The notes under the pieces were generated by a model. It saw nothing but the letters and a program-made list of their open reading frames with translations, ran no database searches and was not told the origin of the DNA. DNA of 64,000 nucleotides, taken from contig NC_014931.1 in NCBI RefSeq assembly GCF_000184745.1, forward strand, positions 5,022,001 through 5,086,000, read 5' to 3'. The stretch comes from Variovorax paradoxus EPS. GTDB lineage: Bacteria; Pseudomonadota; Gammaproteobacteria; Burkholderiales; Burkholderiaceae_C. The position numbers and the translations under genes were made by a program. Position 1 is the first letter of the stretch; the number at the start of each line of letters is the position of its first letter. Shown here in pieces: positions 47,770 to 57,902 of the stretch.

Positions 47770-47885
47770 CCCCTTCCCCTTCCGGGGGAAGGTTGGGATG
47801 GGGGCACGCGGCGCTTGGACAAGCGCAGTGCTCAAATCGACCGCCGCTTGCCCCCACCCCTGCCCTCCCCCAGAGGGGGAGGGAG
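47770..47885. repeat. Second palindromic repeat family, copy 2
   Basis: About 116 bp with pairing ends (CCCCTTCCCCTTCC on the left, CCCAGAGGGGGAGGG on the right) and pairing internal segments GGTTGGGATGGGGGC and GCCCCCACCCCTGCC. Same design as the copy at 40504-40620. It lies between urtA and urtB and could act on relative expression of the binding protein and the permease. Confidence 0.85.
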
Positions 47886-47897
47886 AAAGAAACACAC

Positions 47898-49166
47898 TTA
47901 CATCGACTTGCCAGCTGGGTAATCCGGCTTCTTGTCGTTGCCTTCGATGTACGGGCTCCAAGGCTTCGCCTTCACCGGACCCGGCGTCTTCCACACCACG
48001 CTGAACTGCCCGTCGGCCTTGATCTCGCCGATGAACACGCTCTTGTGCAGGTGATGGTTCTTCTCGTCCATCTTCGAGACGATGCCCGAGGGCGCCGTGA
48101 AGGTCTGGCCGGCCATGGCCGCGATCACCTTGTCGGTGTCGGTCGACTTGGCCTTCTCCACCGCCTGCTTCCACATGTGGATGCCGATCCAGGTGGCTTC
48201 CATCGGGTCGTTGGTGAGCGGCTTGTCCTTGTGGCCGGCGATGTTCTTGGCCTTGGCGTAGTCGCTCCACTGCTTGATGAACGCGGTGTTGGTCGGGTTC
48301 TTGATCGACATGAAGTAGTTCCATGCCGCGAGGTGGCCCACCAGCGGCTTGGTGTCCACGCCGCGCAGTTCTTCCTCGCCCACCGAGAAGGCGACGACCG
48401 GCACGTCCTTGGCCTTCAGGCCCGCGTTGCCCAGTTCCTTGTAGAAGGGCACGTTGGAGTCGCCGTTGATGGTCGAGACCACAGCCGTCTTGCCACCGGC
48501 CGAGAACTTCTTGATGTCGGCGACGATGGTCTGGTAGTCGCTGTGGCCGAAGGGTGTGTACTTCTCGTCGATGTCCTTGTCGGCCACGCCCTTGCTCTTC
48601 AAGTAGGCGCGCAGGATCTTGTTGGTCGTGCGGGGGTACACGTAGTCGGTGCCCAACAGCACCCAGCGCTTGGCGCCGCCGCCTTCCTTGCTCATCAGGT
48701 AGTCGACCGCCGGAATGGCTTGCTGGTTGGGCGCGGCGCCCGTGTAGAACACGTTCTTGGAGAGCTCTTCGCCCTCGTACTGCACGGGGTAGAACAGCAG
48801 GCCGTTCATTTCTTCGACAACCGGCAGCACCGACTTGCGCGACACCGAGGTCCAGCAGCCGAAGATCACCGAGACCTTGTCCTGGCCGAGCAACTGCTTG
48901 GTTTTTTCAGCGAATAGCGGCCAGTTGGAGGCCGGATCGACCACCACGGGCTCGAGCTGTTTGCCCAGCACGCCGCCCTTCTTGTTGATGTCGTCGATGG
49001 CCATCAGCACCGTGTCTTTCAACACGGTTTCCGAAATGGCCATCGTGCCCGACAGCGAGTGCAGCACGCCGACCTTGATGGTGTCGGCAGCGAATGCGGG
49101 CGCAGCAGAAATGCTGGCCAGCGCGACGGCGGCGGTGAGCGCCTTGAGTGTGAAACGACGTTGCAT
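47898..49166 (-). CDS. urtA: Urea ABC transporter substrate-binding protein UrtA
   Basis: 422 aa, AGGAG before the ATG. Signal peptide about residues 1-27 (ending APAFA). Mature protein: DTIKVGVLHSLSGTMAISE, VVVDPASNWPLFAEKTKQLL, VIFGCWTSVSRKSVLPV and FYPVQYEGEELSKNVFYTGA, all characteristic of UrtA within the branched-chain amino-acid receptor superfamily. It binds urea in the periplasm and delivers it to UrtBC. First gene of the operon. No urease genes are in the window. Confidence 0.95.
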   Translation of the reverse strand: MQRRFTLKALTAAVALASISAAPAFAADTIKVGVLHSLSGTMAISETVLKDTVLMAIDDINKKGGVLGKQLEPVVVDPASNWPLFAEKTKQLLGQDKVSVIFGCWTSVSRKSVLPVVEEMNGLLFYPVQYEGEELSKNVFYTGAAPNQQAIPAVDYLMSKEGGGAKRWVLLGTDYVYPRTTNKILRAYLKSKGVADKDIDEKYTPFGHSDYQTIVADIKKFSAGGKTAVVSTINGDSNVPFYKELGNAGLKAKDVPVVAFSVGEEELRGVDTKPLVGHLAAWNYFMSIKNPTNTAFIKQWSDYAKAKNIAGHKDKPLTNDPMEATWIGIHMWKQAVEKAKSTDTDKVIAAMAGQTFTAPSGIVSKMDEKNHHLHKSVFIGEIKADGQFSVVWKTPGPVKAKPWSPYIEGNDKKPDYPAGKSM

Positions 49167-49256
49167 GTGGACTCCTGCTCCGGTTGGGTTGAACCTTGTC
49201 GCCGACGCTTGTCTGGCGATGGAGGGGAGTCTGCGGAATGCACCAAGAAGGGGAAA

Positions 49257-49272
49257 TACGCCGGGTGGCGTA
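49257..49272. promoter_or_regulatory. Inverted repeat upstream of urtA
   Basis: TACGCC (49257-49262) and GGCGTA (49267-49272) form a perfect 6-bp dyad with a 4-base spacer, 90 bp before the urtA ATG. It may be an operator for the urea operon. A sigma-54 type -24/-12 promoter was looked for and not found. Confidence 0.35.
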
Positions 49273-49283
49273 CACGGAGGTAC

Positions 49284-49613
49284 TCAGGTGGGTGGATCGA
49301 CGGGAACCGGGTACTTCCGCGCGTTGACGATCATCTTTCGCCGTGCCGCATCGATGAGGTCGATGTCGAGCTTGTCGGCGAGCTGCAGCAGATAGAGGAA
49401 CACGTCCGCCATCTCGGCGCCGACCTCGGCACGCTTGGCGGGGTCGAGCGACCGGCTCTGCGCTTCGGTGAGCCACTGGAAATGCTCGAGCAGTTCGGCC
49501 GCTTCGACCGACAGCGCCGAGGCGAGGTTCTTGGGGGAGTGATAGGGCTCCCAGGCCCGGGCCTGCGCAAAGTCGCGCAGGGCCTGGACCAGCGATTTCA
49601 GTTCGGATTCCAT
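49284..49613 (-). CDS. MazG-like nucleotide pyrophosphohydrolase
   Basis: 109 aa from the ATG at 49613, the usual size for the RS21-C6/MazG-like group. The metal-binding acidic residues sit in NLASALSVEAAELLEHFQW and in EVGAEMADVFLYLLQLADKLDID, forming the four-helix MazG site. Family members hydrolyse abnormal or excess nucleoside triphosphates to monophosphates. It lies upstream of the urtA promoter region in the same direction, as a separate small unit. Confidence 0.88.
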   Translation of the reverse strand: MESELKSLVQALRDFAQARAWEPYHSPKNLASALSVEAAELLEHFQWLTEAQSRSLDPAKRAEVGAEMADVFLYLLQLADKLDIDLIDAARRKMIVNARKYPVPVDPPT

Positions 49614-49759
49614 GGCGCACCTGATGTTCGGCGAACCGCTCGCGCAGCGGTCGCCTTGGGGGAAAGCCATCCTAGCCGGAGGCAGTGGCGACGGTCCCCG
49701 CAACGGTGGAGCCAGGTCGAGGATGTACCGACGCAGGCAGATAAATCTCTATCCGTCCG

Positions 49760-51169
<1,410 letters not shown>

Positions 51170-52039
51170 GTGAGCCAGTCGCTGGACATCGACCTTCTGC
51201 GCAGCTTCGTCGCCATCGCCGAGACGGGCGTGCTGGGCCAGGCGGCGCTGCGCGTCGGGCGCACGCAGTCGGCGCTCAGCATGCAGATGCAGCGGCTCGA
51301 AGGCATCGTCGAGCAGCCGCTGCTGCACCGCACCGGCCGTGGCGTCACGCTCACCGCGACCGGCGAGCGGCTCCTCGTTCGCGCGGTCGAACTGCTGCGC
51401 AAGCACGACGAAGCGCTGGCCGAACTGCGCGGCGAGCAACTGTCCGGCGTGCTGCGCTTCAGTTGCCCCGACGACTATGCCGTCGTCTTCCTGCCGTACC
51501 TGCTGCAGAGCTTTGCGAGCCTGCATCCGCGCGTGCAACTGGAAGTGATGTGCGCGCCGACCCCGCGGCTGCACGAGCTGCTGGCGCGGCATGCGGTCGA
51601 CCTTGCACTGGTGTCCGTGGCGGCGTCCGTGGCAGGTGATGCCGCCGGCGACGACGTGATCCGCCGCGAGCCGCTGGTGTGGGTGGCGCACCGCGACGGC
51701 GCCGCCGCGTCGCTCGACCCGCTGCCGCTGGCGCTGGGCGCACCGGATGCACTGGACCACCGGCTGCCGCGGCAGGCGCTGGAAGCCGCGGGCCGCGCCT
51801 ACCGCCTCGCCTATGCGAGCAGCAGCCTCTCGGGCCTGGTCGGCATGGCGCGATCGGGACAGGCCGTCATCGTGCTGACGCGCACGGCCGTGCCGGACGA
51901 CCTGCAGATCCTCACGGCGGAACAGGGATTCCCCGAACTGCCGAGCGTCGGGGTCACGCTGGCGTTCGACCGCGAGGCGCCCACGGCGTTGACGGCGGCG
52001 TTCGCGGCGCATGTCAGGAAGTTTCTTCCGGCGGCTTGA
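51170..52039 (+). CDS. dgdR: LysR-family regulator, probable DgdR
   Basis: 289 aa from a GTG with AGGAGA 9 bases upstream; the ATG at 51165 is out of frame and opens only a two-codon reading frame. N-terminal HTH: LLRSFVAIAETGVLGQAALRVGRTQSALSMQMQRLEGIVEQPLLHRTGRGVTLTATG (residues 7-60), then effector domain. In B. cepacia DgdR represses dgdA and responds to 2-methylalanine; the same is inferred from the divergent position. Convergent with the esterase gene. Confidence 0.85.
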   Translation: MSQSLDIDLLRSFVAIAETGVLGQAALRVGRTQSALSMQMQRLEGIVEQPLLHRTGRGVTLTATGERLLVRAVELLRKHDEALAELRGEQLSGVLRFSCPDDYAVVFLPYLLQSFASLHPRVQLEVMCAPTPRLHELLARHAVDLALVSVAASVAGDAAGDDVIRREPLVWVAHRDGAAASLDPLPLALGAPDALDHRLPRQALEAAGRAYRLAYASSSLSGLVGMARSGQAVIVLTRTAVPDDLQILTAEQGFPELPSVGVTLAFDREAPTALTAAFAAHVRKFLPAA

Positions 52040-52078
52040 AGGTGACGCCGGAGGTCGTGGCCGGCACGGCGATGCATC

Positions 52079-53122
52079 TCAGGTCTTGAGCGCGTGCTTG
52101 AACTGCGTCATCGCAAACGCCCAGGTCATGCGCGTGGCATCGGGCCCGGCCGCATCGCTGAACAGCAGCTTCGACGCGCCGCCGCTCCACGCATGCCCGA
52201 GCCCCGCGATCTCGCACAGCGAGACCACCGTGCGGCCCTTGCGCTTGAAGTCGGTCACGCGCATCGGGCGGCGCTTGCCGCGCTGCACGTCGCGCGGCAA
52301 ACCGGGCCGCGCACCCATCGCCGTAGCCCAGACGGCGGCGCTGTTGACGGCGTTGCTGGGCACGACCACGGCATCGGCATCGCCATGCAGCACGAGCATC
52401 GGCGGCAGGGTCGCGAACACGGCCGCCGCGCCCATCGCCTTGCCGACCGCGGTAACAGGCATCGGCGGCACGTTCTGCCCGCGCATCGCGCCGAGCGCGG
52501 TGGCCGACGACTTCGCGGCGCCGGGCGCCACGCCCGAGTGCATGACGACGGCGCGAAAGCGCTGCGGGTAGCGCGTGGCCAGCAGCGCCGCCATGCTGGC
52601 GCCGGCCGAGAGGCCAGCCAATGCGACGCGCTCGCGGTCCACCGGATAGAGCATGCAGGCCTGGTCGACCGCGGCCATCAAGGTCGCGGCCTCGGCGTCT
52701 GCCTTGCCGGAGCGGCGCTCGTACCAGTTCCAGCAGCCTTGGGGATGCGCGAGCCGGTCCTGCTCAGGGTAGAGCACCAGGAAGCGCTGGCGCACCGCCA
52801 GCGCGTTCATGCGCGTGCTGGCCGCGAAGTCGCGTCCGCTCTGCCCGCAGCCATGCAGCATGACCATGAGCGGCAGCTTCTCGCCGGGCTTGAGCAGCAG
52901 GCCCGCGGGGCGGAACAGGTGATAGCCGCGCGCCCCACCCGCACCGATCGCCATGCCGCTGAGCCAGTCGCCCTTGCCGGGCGGCGGCTTCAGGCGCTTG
53001 GCGGTCGCGCGCTGCACCTGGCCCGCCACGCGCTTGCTGTTGCCGAGCGTGATCTTGGTGAGCGCCTTCAGGTTGCGCTCGTAGGCGCGGGCGAAGACGG
53101 AAGCGGTGGAACGACGGGCCAT
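52079..53122 (-). CDS. PHB-depolymerase-family esterase (LpqC type)
   Basis: 347 aa from the ATG at 53122. An alpha/beta hydrolase with oxyanion-hole motif MLHGCGQSGRDFAAST, nucleophile Ser172 in ALAGLSAGASMAALLA, acid residue in LHGDADAVVV and catalytic His in GLGHAWSGG. The N-terminus is basic without a clear signal peptide, unlike extracellular depolymerases; an intracellular or leaderless esterase is possible. Members cut polyhydroxybutyrate or feruloyl esters; the substrate is not decided here. Confidence 0.87.
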   Translation of the reverse strand: MARRSTASVFARAYERNLKALTKITLGNSKRVAGQVQRATAKRLKPPPGKGDWLSGMAIGAGGARGYHLFRPAGLLLKPGEKLPLMVMLHGCGQSGRDFAASTRMNALAVRQRFLVLYPEQDRLAHPQGCWNWYERRSGKADAEAATLMAAVDQACMLYPVDRERVALAGLSAGASMAALLATRYPQRFRAVVMHSGVAPGAAKSSATALGAMRGQNVPPMPVTAVGKAMGAAAVFATLPPMLVLHGDADAVVVPSNAVNSAAVWATAMGARPGLPRDVQRGKRRPMRVTDFKRKGRTVVSLCEIAGLGHAWSGGASKLLFSDAAGPDATRMTWAFAMTQFKHALKT

Positions 53123-53174
53123 GGCGCAGTGTGCAGGCAAAGCGCCGGGCGGCCAAACGGCCGCGAAGCCCTCC

Positions 53175-54098
53175 TCAATAGATTTCCGGAACGATCATGT
53201 TGGCGGGCACAGGCTGACGCAGGTAGTCGTCGTGCCGCACGCGCTCGGGCAGTTCGACCGGCGGATGCGCCACTTCCTGATACGGCAGTTGTCCCAGCAG
53301 ATGGCTGATGCAATTCAGCCGCGCCTTCTTCTTGTCGACCGCCTGCACCACCCACCACGGCGCCTCGGGAATGTGGGTGCGCTCCAGCATGATTTCCTTC
53401 GCCTTGGTGTATTCCTCCCAGCGGCGGCGGCTCTCCAGGTCCATGGGGCTCAGCTTCCATTGCTTGAGCGGATCGTGGATGCGGCCGAGAAAGCGCATGT
53501 GCTGCTCGTCGTCGGTGATGGAGAACCAGTACTTGATGAGCTTGATGCCCGAGCGCACGAGCATCTTCTCGAACTCGGGCACGGTGCGAAAGAACTCCTC
53601 GTACTCGTCGTCGCTGCAGAAACCCATCACGCGCTCGACGCCGGCGCGGTTGTACCAGCTGCGATCGAACAGCACCATCTCGCCGGCCGCCGGCAGGTGC
53701 GCGGCATAGCGCTGGAAGTACCACTGCGTGCGTTCGCGGTCGTTCGGTGCGGGCAGCGCGGCCACGCGGGCCACGCGCGGATTCAACCGCTGCGTGATGC
53801 GCTTGATGACGCCGCCCTTGCCCGCCGCATCGCGGCCTTCGAACAGGATGACGACCTTCTGCTTGCTGTGCTGCACCCAGTCCTGCAGCTTGACGAGTTC
53901 GCCCTGCAGGCGGAAGAGCTCCCTGAAATAAGCCTGGCGGGCCGCCTTGTCGGTGGGGGTGTTGACGCTGGCGGCGTCGAGCCCGTCGATGTTGCGGTCT
54001 TCGATCTCCAGCTCGAGCTCTTCGTCGTAGCTGTCGATCAGGTCGCGGGCGATGCGTTGCATCAGGTCTTCGTGGTCTGGAAGGGCGCTCGTCAGCAT
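53175..54098 (-). CDS. ppk2: Polyphosphate kinase 2
   Basis: 307 aa from the ATG at 54098; ATGs at 54134 and 54206 extend the frame but are less likely. Single-domain class I PPK2: Walker A at about 87-96 (EGRDAAGKGG), lid residues RVAALPAPNDRERTQWYFQRY, Walker B with Asp145-Arg146 in MVLFDRSWYNRAGVERVMGF. It transfers phosphate between polyphosphate and GDP/ADP in the cytoplasm. It is divergent from a PiT phosphate transporter; the gap carries a long inverted repeat. Confidence 0.93.
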   Translation of the reverse strand: MLTSALPDHEDLMQRIARDLIDSYDEELELEIEDRNIDGLDAASVNTPTDKAARQAYFRELFRLQGELVKLQDWVQHSKQKVVILFEGRDAAGKGGVIKRITQRLNPRVARVAALPAPNDRERTQWYFQRYAAHLPAAGEMVLFDRSWYNRAGVERVMGFCSDDEYEEFFRTVPEFEKMLVRSGIKLIKYWFSITDDEQHMRFLGRIHDPLKQWKLSPMDLESRRRWEEYTKAKEIMLERTHIPEAPWWVVQAVDKKKARLNCISHLLGQLPYQEVAHPPVELPERVRHDDYLRQPVPANMIVPEIY

Positions 54099-54145
54099 GA
54101 TGAGGAAGGAAGAAGTGGGAGAAGAAAAAAGCATGCTGCACGCCC

Positions 54146-54209
54146 CATATGACTGCGGCGTGACGGTTTGGCGGCGGGTTTTCGTAGGCCGACACGCCGT
54201 TGTCATATG
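54146..54209. promoter_or_regulatory. Long inverted repeat in the ppk2/pit divergent promoter region
   Basis: Arms of 17 bp, CATATGACTGCGGCGTG (54146-54162) and CACGCCGTTGTCATATG (54193-54209), match at 15 of 17 positions with a 30-bp spacer. The outer ends lie 47 bp from the ppk2 ATG and 44 bp from the PiT ATG, so each gene sees the same sequence at about the same distance. It could be a paired operator or a duplicated core promoter. GTCATAT resembles half of a Pho box, but the usual direct-repeat layout is absent. Confidence 0.6.
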
Positions 54210-54253
54210 CCGCGAACACCATGGGCAGCCACTCCAACAGCAAAAAAACGCCC

Positions 54254-55888
54254 ATGAACACGCTCGCCGCCCCGACCACGGAGATGCCGGCCGCGCCCGC
54301 CGAGGCGCACCGGCCCAAGCTCGACGCCAAGCCCGGTCCGATCACGCTGATCACCTTCGTGGGCCTCCTGGCCGCGGGCCTGCTCTTCACGGCGTGGAGC
54401 CTGGTGGGCGACGTCACGGCCTCGGGCGCGCCCATGACGACCTGGGTGCCCTATATCTTGCTGGGCGTGGCGCTCCTGATCGCGCTGGGCTTCGAGTTCG
54501 TCAACGGCTTCCACGACACGGCCAATGCGGTGGCCACGGTGATCTATACGCACTCGCTGCCGCCCAACTTCGCGGTGGTGTGGTCGGGCTTCTTCAATTT
54601 CCTGGGCGTGCTGGTGTCCAGCGGCGCGGTGGCCTTCGGCATCATCGCGCTGCTGCCGGTGGAGCTGATCTTGCAGGTGGGCTCGGGCGCAGGCTTCGCG
54701 ATGGTGTTCGCACTGCTGATCGCCGCGATCATCTGGAACCTGGGCACCTGGTGGCTCGGGCTGCCGGCGTCGTCGTCGCACACGCTGATCGGCTCGATCA
54801 TCGGCGTGGGCATTGCCAACGCGCTCATGCATGGGCGCGACGGCACCAGCGGCGTCGACTGGGCGCAGGCGACCAAGGTGGGCTATTCGCTGCTGCTCTC
54901 GCCGATGGTGGGCTTCGGCTGCGCGGCGCTGCTGCTGCTCGCGCTGCGCGCCTTCGTGAAGAACCGCGCGCTGTATGAAGAGCCCAAGGGCAGCGCGCCG
55001 CCGCCGTGGTGGATTCGCGGCCTGTTGATCCTGACCTGCACCGGCGTGTCGTTCGCGCACGGCTCCAACGACGGGCAGAAGGGCATGGGCCTGATCATGC
55101 TGATCCTGGTCGGCACGGTGCCGATGGCCTACGCGCTGAACCGCACGATGCCCGCCAACGAAACGGTGAAGTTCGTCGCCGTGGCCGAGATGACGCAGAA
55201 CGCGCTCAACCGCAGCGTGCCGACCTCGCTGCCCGCGCTGGCGCCGGCAGAGGCGCGCGATGCGCTCTCCACTTACGTTCGCACCCGCGAGTTCAACGAC
55301 AAGGTCGTGCCCGCGCTGGCCGCGACCGCCGGCAGCATCGGCGAGCAGGTGCGCAAGCACGGTTCCCTTGCGGCGGTGCCGGCCGAAGCCGTCGCCAACG
55401 TGCGCAACGACATGTACCTGGCCTCCGAAGCCATTCGCCACCTCGACAAGAGCGGCGCCGCGAAGTTCGACGACGAGACCAGGCTGCGCGTCGGCGCGTT
55501 TCGCCAGGAGCTGGACGATGCGACGCGCTTCATTCCGCTGTGGGTCAAGATTGCCGTGGCCATCGCGCTTGGCCTGGGCACGATGATCGGCTGGAAGCGC
55601 ATCGTGGTCACCGTGGGCGAGAAGATCGGCAAGACGCACCTGAGCTACGCGCAGGGCGCATCGGCCGAGGTGGTGGCGATGCTCACCATCGGCGCGGCCG
55701 ACATGTACGGCCTGCCGGTATCCACCACGCACGTGCTCTCTTCCGGCGTGGCCGGCACCATGACGGCCAGCGGCTCGGGCCTGCAGATGTCCACGCTGCG
55801 CAACCTCGCGCTCGCCTGGGTTCTGACGCTGCCCGTGGCCATGCTGCTGTCGGGCTCGCTCTACTGGCTCTTCACCCGTCTTTTCTGA
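54254..55888 (+). CDS. PiT-family inorganic phosphate transporter
   Basis: 544 aa from the ATG at 54254 (an ATG at 54221 is possible). The two PHO4 signatures are present: EFVNGFHDTANAVATVIYTHSLPP in the N-terminal half and FAHGSNDGQKGMGLIMLILVG in the middle, with GLPVSTTHVLSSGVAGTM near the end; about 10-12 membrane segments. Residues about 310-430 form a hydrophilic cytoplasmic loop. It imports phosphate, probably as metal-phosphate, with protons. It is divergent from ppk2 and followed 9 bp later by a CorA-type gene. Confidence 0.92.
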   Translation: MNTLAAPTTEMPAAPAEAHRPKLDAKPGPITLITFVGLLAAGLLFTAWSLVGDVTASGAPMTTWVPYILLGVALLIALGFEFVNGFHDTANAVATVIYTHSLPPNFAVVWSGFFNFLGVLVSSGAVAFGIIALLPVELILQVGSGAGFAMVFALLIAAIIWNLGTWWLGLPASSSHTLIGSIIGVGIANALMHGRDGTSGVDWAQATKVGYSLLLSPMVGFGCAALLLLALRAFVKNRALYEEPKGSAPPPWWIRGLLILTCTGVSFAHGSNDGQKGMGLIMLILVGTVPMAYALNRTMPANETVKFVAVAEMTQNALNRSVPTSLPALAPAEARDALSTYVRTREFNDKVVPALAATAGSIGEQVRKHGSLAAVPAEAVANVRNDMYLASEAIRHLDKSGAAKFDDETRLRVGAFRQELDDATRFIPLWVKIAVAIALGLGTMIGWKRIVVTVGEKIGKTHLSYAQGASAEVVAMLTIGAADMYGLPVSTTHVLSSGVAGTMTASGSGLQMSTLRNLALAWVLTLPVAMLLSGSLYWLFTRLF

Positions 55889-55897
55889 TCACGCACC

Positions 55898-56947
55898 TTG
55901 TCGTCGGCATTTCATGATCTCGCCGCCCAGTCGTATGGGGGCGACGAAGCCGGGCTGATCTGCGGCTACCTTTTCGACGCTGCGGCGCCGGAGCCTGCGC
56001 GGTCGATCGATTCGGCGCAGGCGGCGGCGTGGCTTGGCGCGCAGCCCGAAGACACCGTTGTCGATGACGGCAATCGTGCGTATGTGTGGCTGCATTTCAA
56101 CCTGAGCCATGCGCAGGCCGAACGCTGGCTGGTGCGGCACGCGAATCTCTCCGACACCTTCTACGAAACGCTGCACGAAGGCCTGCCCTCCACGCGCATC
56201 GAACGTGCGGACGATTCGCTGATCGCGGTCATCAACGACGTGCACTTCGAGTTCAGCTTCGAGCCCTCGGACATCTCCACGCTGTGGATCAGCGTGGGCC
56301 CGCGCCTCGTGGTCACGGCGCGCACCAAGCCCCTGCGCTCGGTCGATGCGCTGCGCACCGCGGTGAAGGCGGGCGACGCGCCTCGCTCCAGCACCGAGCT
56401 GCTCGAACACCTGCTGCGTGCGCAGGCCGATGTGCTGGTGAAGATCGTGCGCGGCGTCACTTCGCGCATCGACCGCATCGAAGACGAGTTGCTCGCCGGC
56501 CGCCTCGATCACAAGCGTGCGCGGCTCGGCGTGCTGCGGCGGTTGCTGGTGCGGCTGCAGCGCCTGCTGGCGCCGGAGCCGGCCGCCCTCTTTCGTCTGC
56601 TGCAGGGCCCGCCCACCTGGATGGCCGAGCCCGATGTGCAGGAACTGCGCGGATCGACCGAGGAGTTCTCGGTGGTGCTGCGCGACATGCAGGCGCTGCA
56701 GGAGCGCATCAAGTTGCTGCAGGAAGAAATAGCAGCCAACGTCAACGAGGACAACAACCGCAGCCTCTTCGTGCTGACGGTGGTGACGGTGCTGGCGCTG
56801 CCGATCAACATCCTCGCGGGCCTGTTCGGCATGAACGTGGGCGGCATTCCGCTCGCGGAGCACAAGCACGGCTTCTGGATCGTGGTGGCAATCGTTGCGA
56901 GCTTTACCGCGGTGGCGGCGTGGGCAGCATTCCGCAAGAAGCGCTGA
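55898..56947 (+). CDS. CorA-superfamily metal transporter, ZntB-like
   Basis: 349 aa from a TTG, the only start near the beginning of homology because the frame is closed by the PiT stop 9 bp upstream. A cytoplasmic N-terminal domain (WLHFNLSHAQAERWL, LISVGPRL-type strand in STLWISVGPRLVVTARTKPL), a long helix, then two C-terminal membrane segments with the CorA-family GMN motif in AGLFGMNVGGIPL. Members move Mg, Zn or other divalent ions. The close junction with the PiT gene suggests translational coupling, and a supply of counter-ions for phosphate is a plausible but unproven link. Confidence 0.87.
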   Translation: MSSAFHDLAAQSYGGDEAGLICGYLFDAAAPEPARSIDSAQAAAWLGAQPEDTVVDDGNRAYVWLHFNLSHAQAERWLVRHANLSDTFYETLHEGLPSTRIERADDSLIAVINDVHFEFSFEPSDISTLWISVGPRLVVTARTKPLRSVDALRTAVKAGDAPRSSTELLEHLLRAQADVLVKIVRGVTSRIDRIEDELLAGRLDHKRARLGVLRRLLVRLQRLLAPEPAALFRLLQGPPTWMAEPDVQELRGSTEEFSVVLRDMQALQERIKLLQEEIAANVNEDNNRSLFVLTVVTVLALPINILAGLFGMNVGGIPLAEHKHGFWIVVAIVASFTAVAAWAAFRKKR

Positions 56948-57044
56948 GCCGCGTGCGGCGGCGCGTTAATGCTATTTATTTAGTAGCGTCTTAGGCAGCA
57001 TCCATGCGCCCGCATCGGTGATCCAGACCCCCTAGAATGGCGGG

Positions 57045-57902
57045 GTGTCCTCCATTCTCAATGCCGATCTTCACTGCCATTCCGTGGTCTCCGACGGCAC
57101 ATTGACGCCTGAAGCGCTGGCTGCACGCGCAGCCGCCAACGGGGTCGAGCTGTGGGCCCTCACCGACCACGACGAGGTTGGCGGCCAGCACCGCGCAGCC
57201 GCTGCGGCGCGCGAAAACGGCATGCGCTATCTCACCGGCACCGAGATCTCGGTGACCTTCGCGAACGAAACCGTGCACATCGTCGGACTGGGTTTCGACC
57301 CCGACGACGCCGCGATGACGCAGGGCCTCTACGACACGCGCGGCGGCCGTGGCAAGCGGGCGCAAGAAATGTCGGAGGGTCTGGCCAAGGTCGGCATCCA
57401 CGGCGCTTATGAAGGCGCGCTCAGGTTCGTCGGCAATCCCGAACTCATTTCACGCACGCACTTCGCGCGCTTCCTCGTCGAGCAAGGCCACTGCCGCGAC
57501 ACGCCCGAGGTATTCCGCAAGTTCCTCACCGAAGGCAAGCCCGGCTACGTGCCGCACCGCTGGGCCTCGCTGAAGGACGCGGTGCACTGGATCACCGCCG
57601 CGAAGGGCATGGCCGTGATCGCGCATCCGGGCCGCTACAAGTTCACGGCCAACGAGGAGTACGCGCTGTTCCTCGAATTCAAGGCGCATGGCGGCCGGGC
57701 GATCGAGGTCGTCACCGGCAGCCACACCCCGGCCGAATATGTCGAGTACGCCGACAAGGCGCTCGAGTTCGATTTCGCCGCATCCCGCGGCAGCGATTTC
57801 CACAGCCCCGACGAGAGCCACTGCGATCTCGGCAAGCTGCCACCGTTGCCTGGCGCCCTCACGCCGGTGTGGGAACTGCTCGGCCACCGCATCCAGCAGT
57901 GA
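57045..57902 (+). CDS. PHP-domain phosphoesterase (RNase AM/YciV type)
   Basis: 285 aa from a GTG. Metal-binding PHP motifs in order: ADLHCHSVVSDG, LTDHDEVGG, GTEIS, IAHPGRY and SRGSDFHSPD. This set and size fit the YciV/TrpH group, which removes 5' nucleotides from short RNA and acts on 3',5'-nucleoside bisphosphates. It heads a group that continues with an EamA transporter overlapping by 4 bases, a YciO-type protein, an M50 protease and trpS. Confidence 0.9.
   Translation: MSSILNADLHCHSVVSDGTLTPEALAARAAANGVELWALTDHDEVGGQHRAAAAARENGMRYLTGTEISVTFANETVHIVGLGFDPDDAAMTQGLYDTRGGRGKRAQEMSEGLAKVGIHGAYEGALRFVGNPELISRTHFARFLVEQGHCRDTPEVFRKFLTEGKPGYVPHRWASLKDAVHWITAAKGMAVIAHPGRYKFTANEEYALFLEFKAHGGRAIEVVTGSHTPAEYVEYADKALEFDFAASRGSDFHSPDESHCDLGKLPPLPGALTPVWELLGHRIQQ

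Noticed and set aside
49167..49283. A sigma-54 promoter for the urt operon
   Set aside because: GG and GC elements with the required 10-base separation were not found upstream of urtA.
56948..57044. A possible small RNA or leader in the gap before the PHP gene
   Set aside because: The 97 bp are more AT-rich in part (GCTATTTATTTAGTAGCG) but show no convincing hairpin or terminator; probably just a promoter region.
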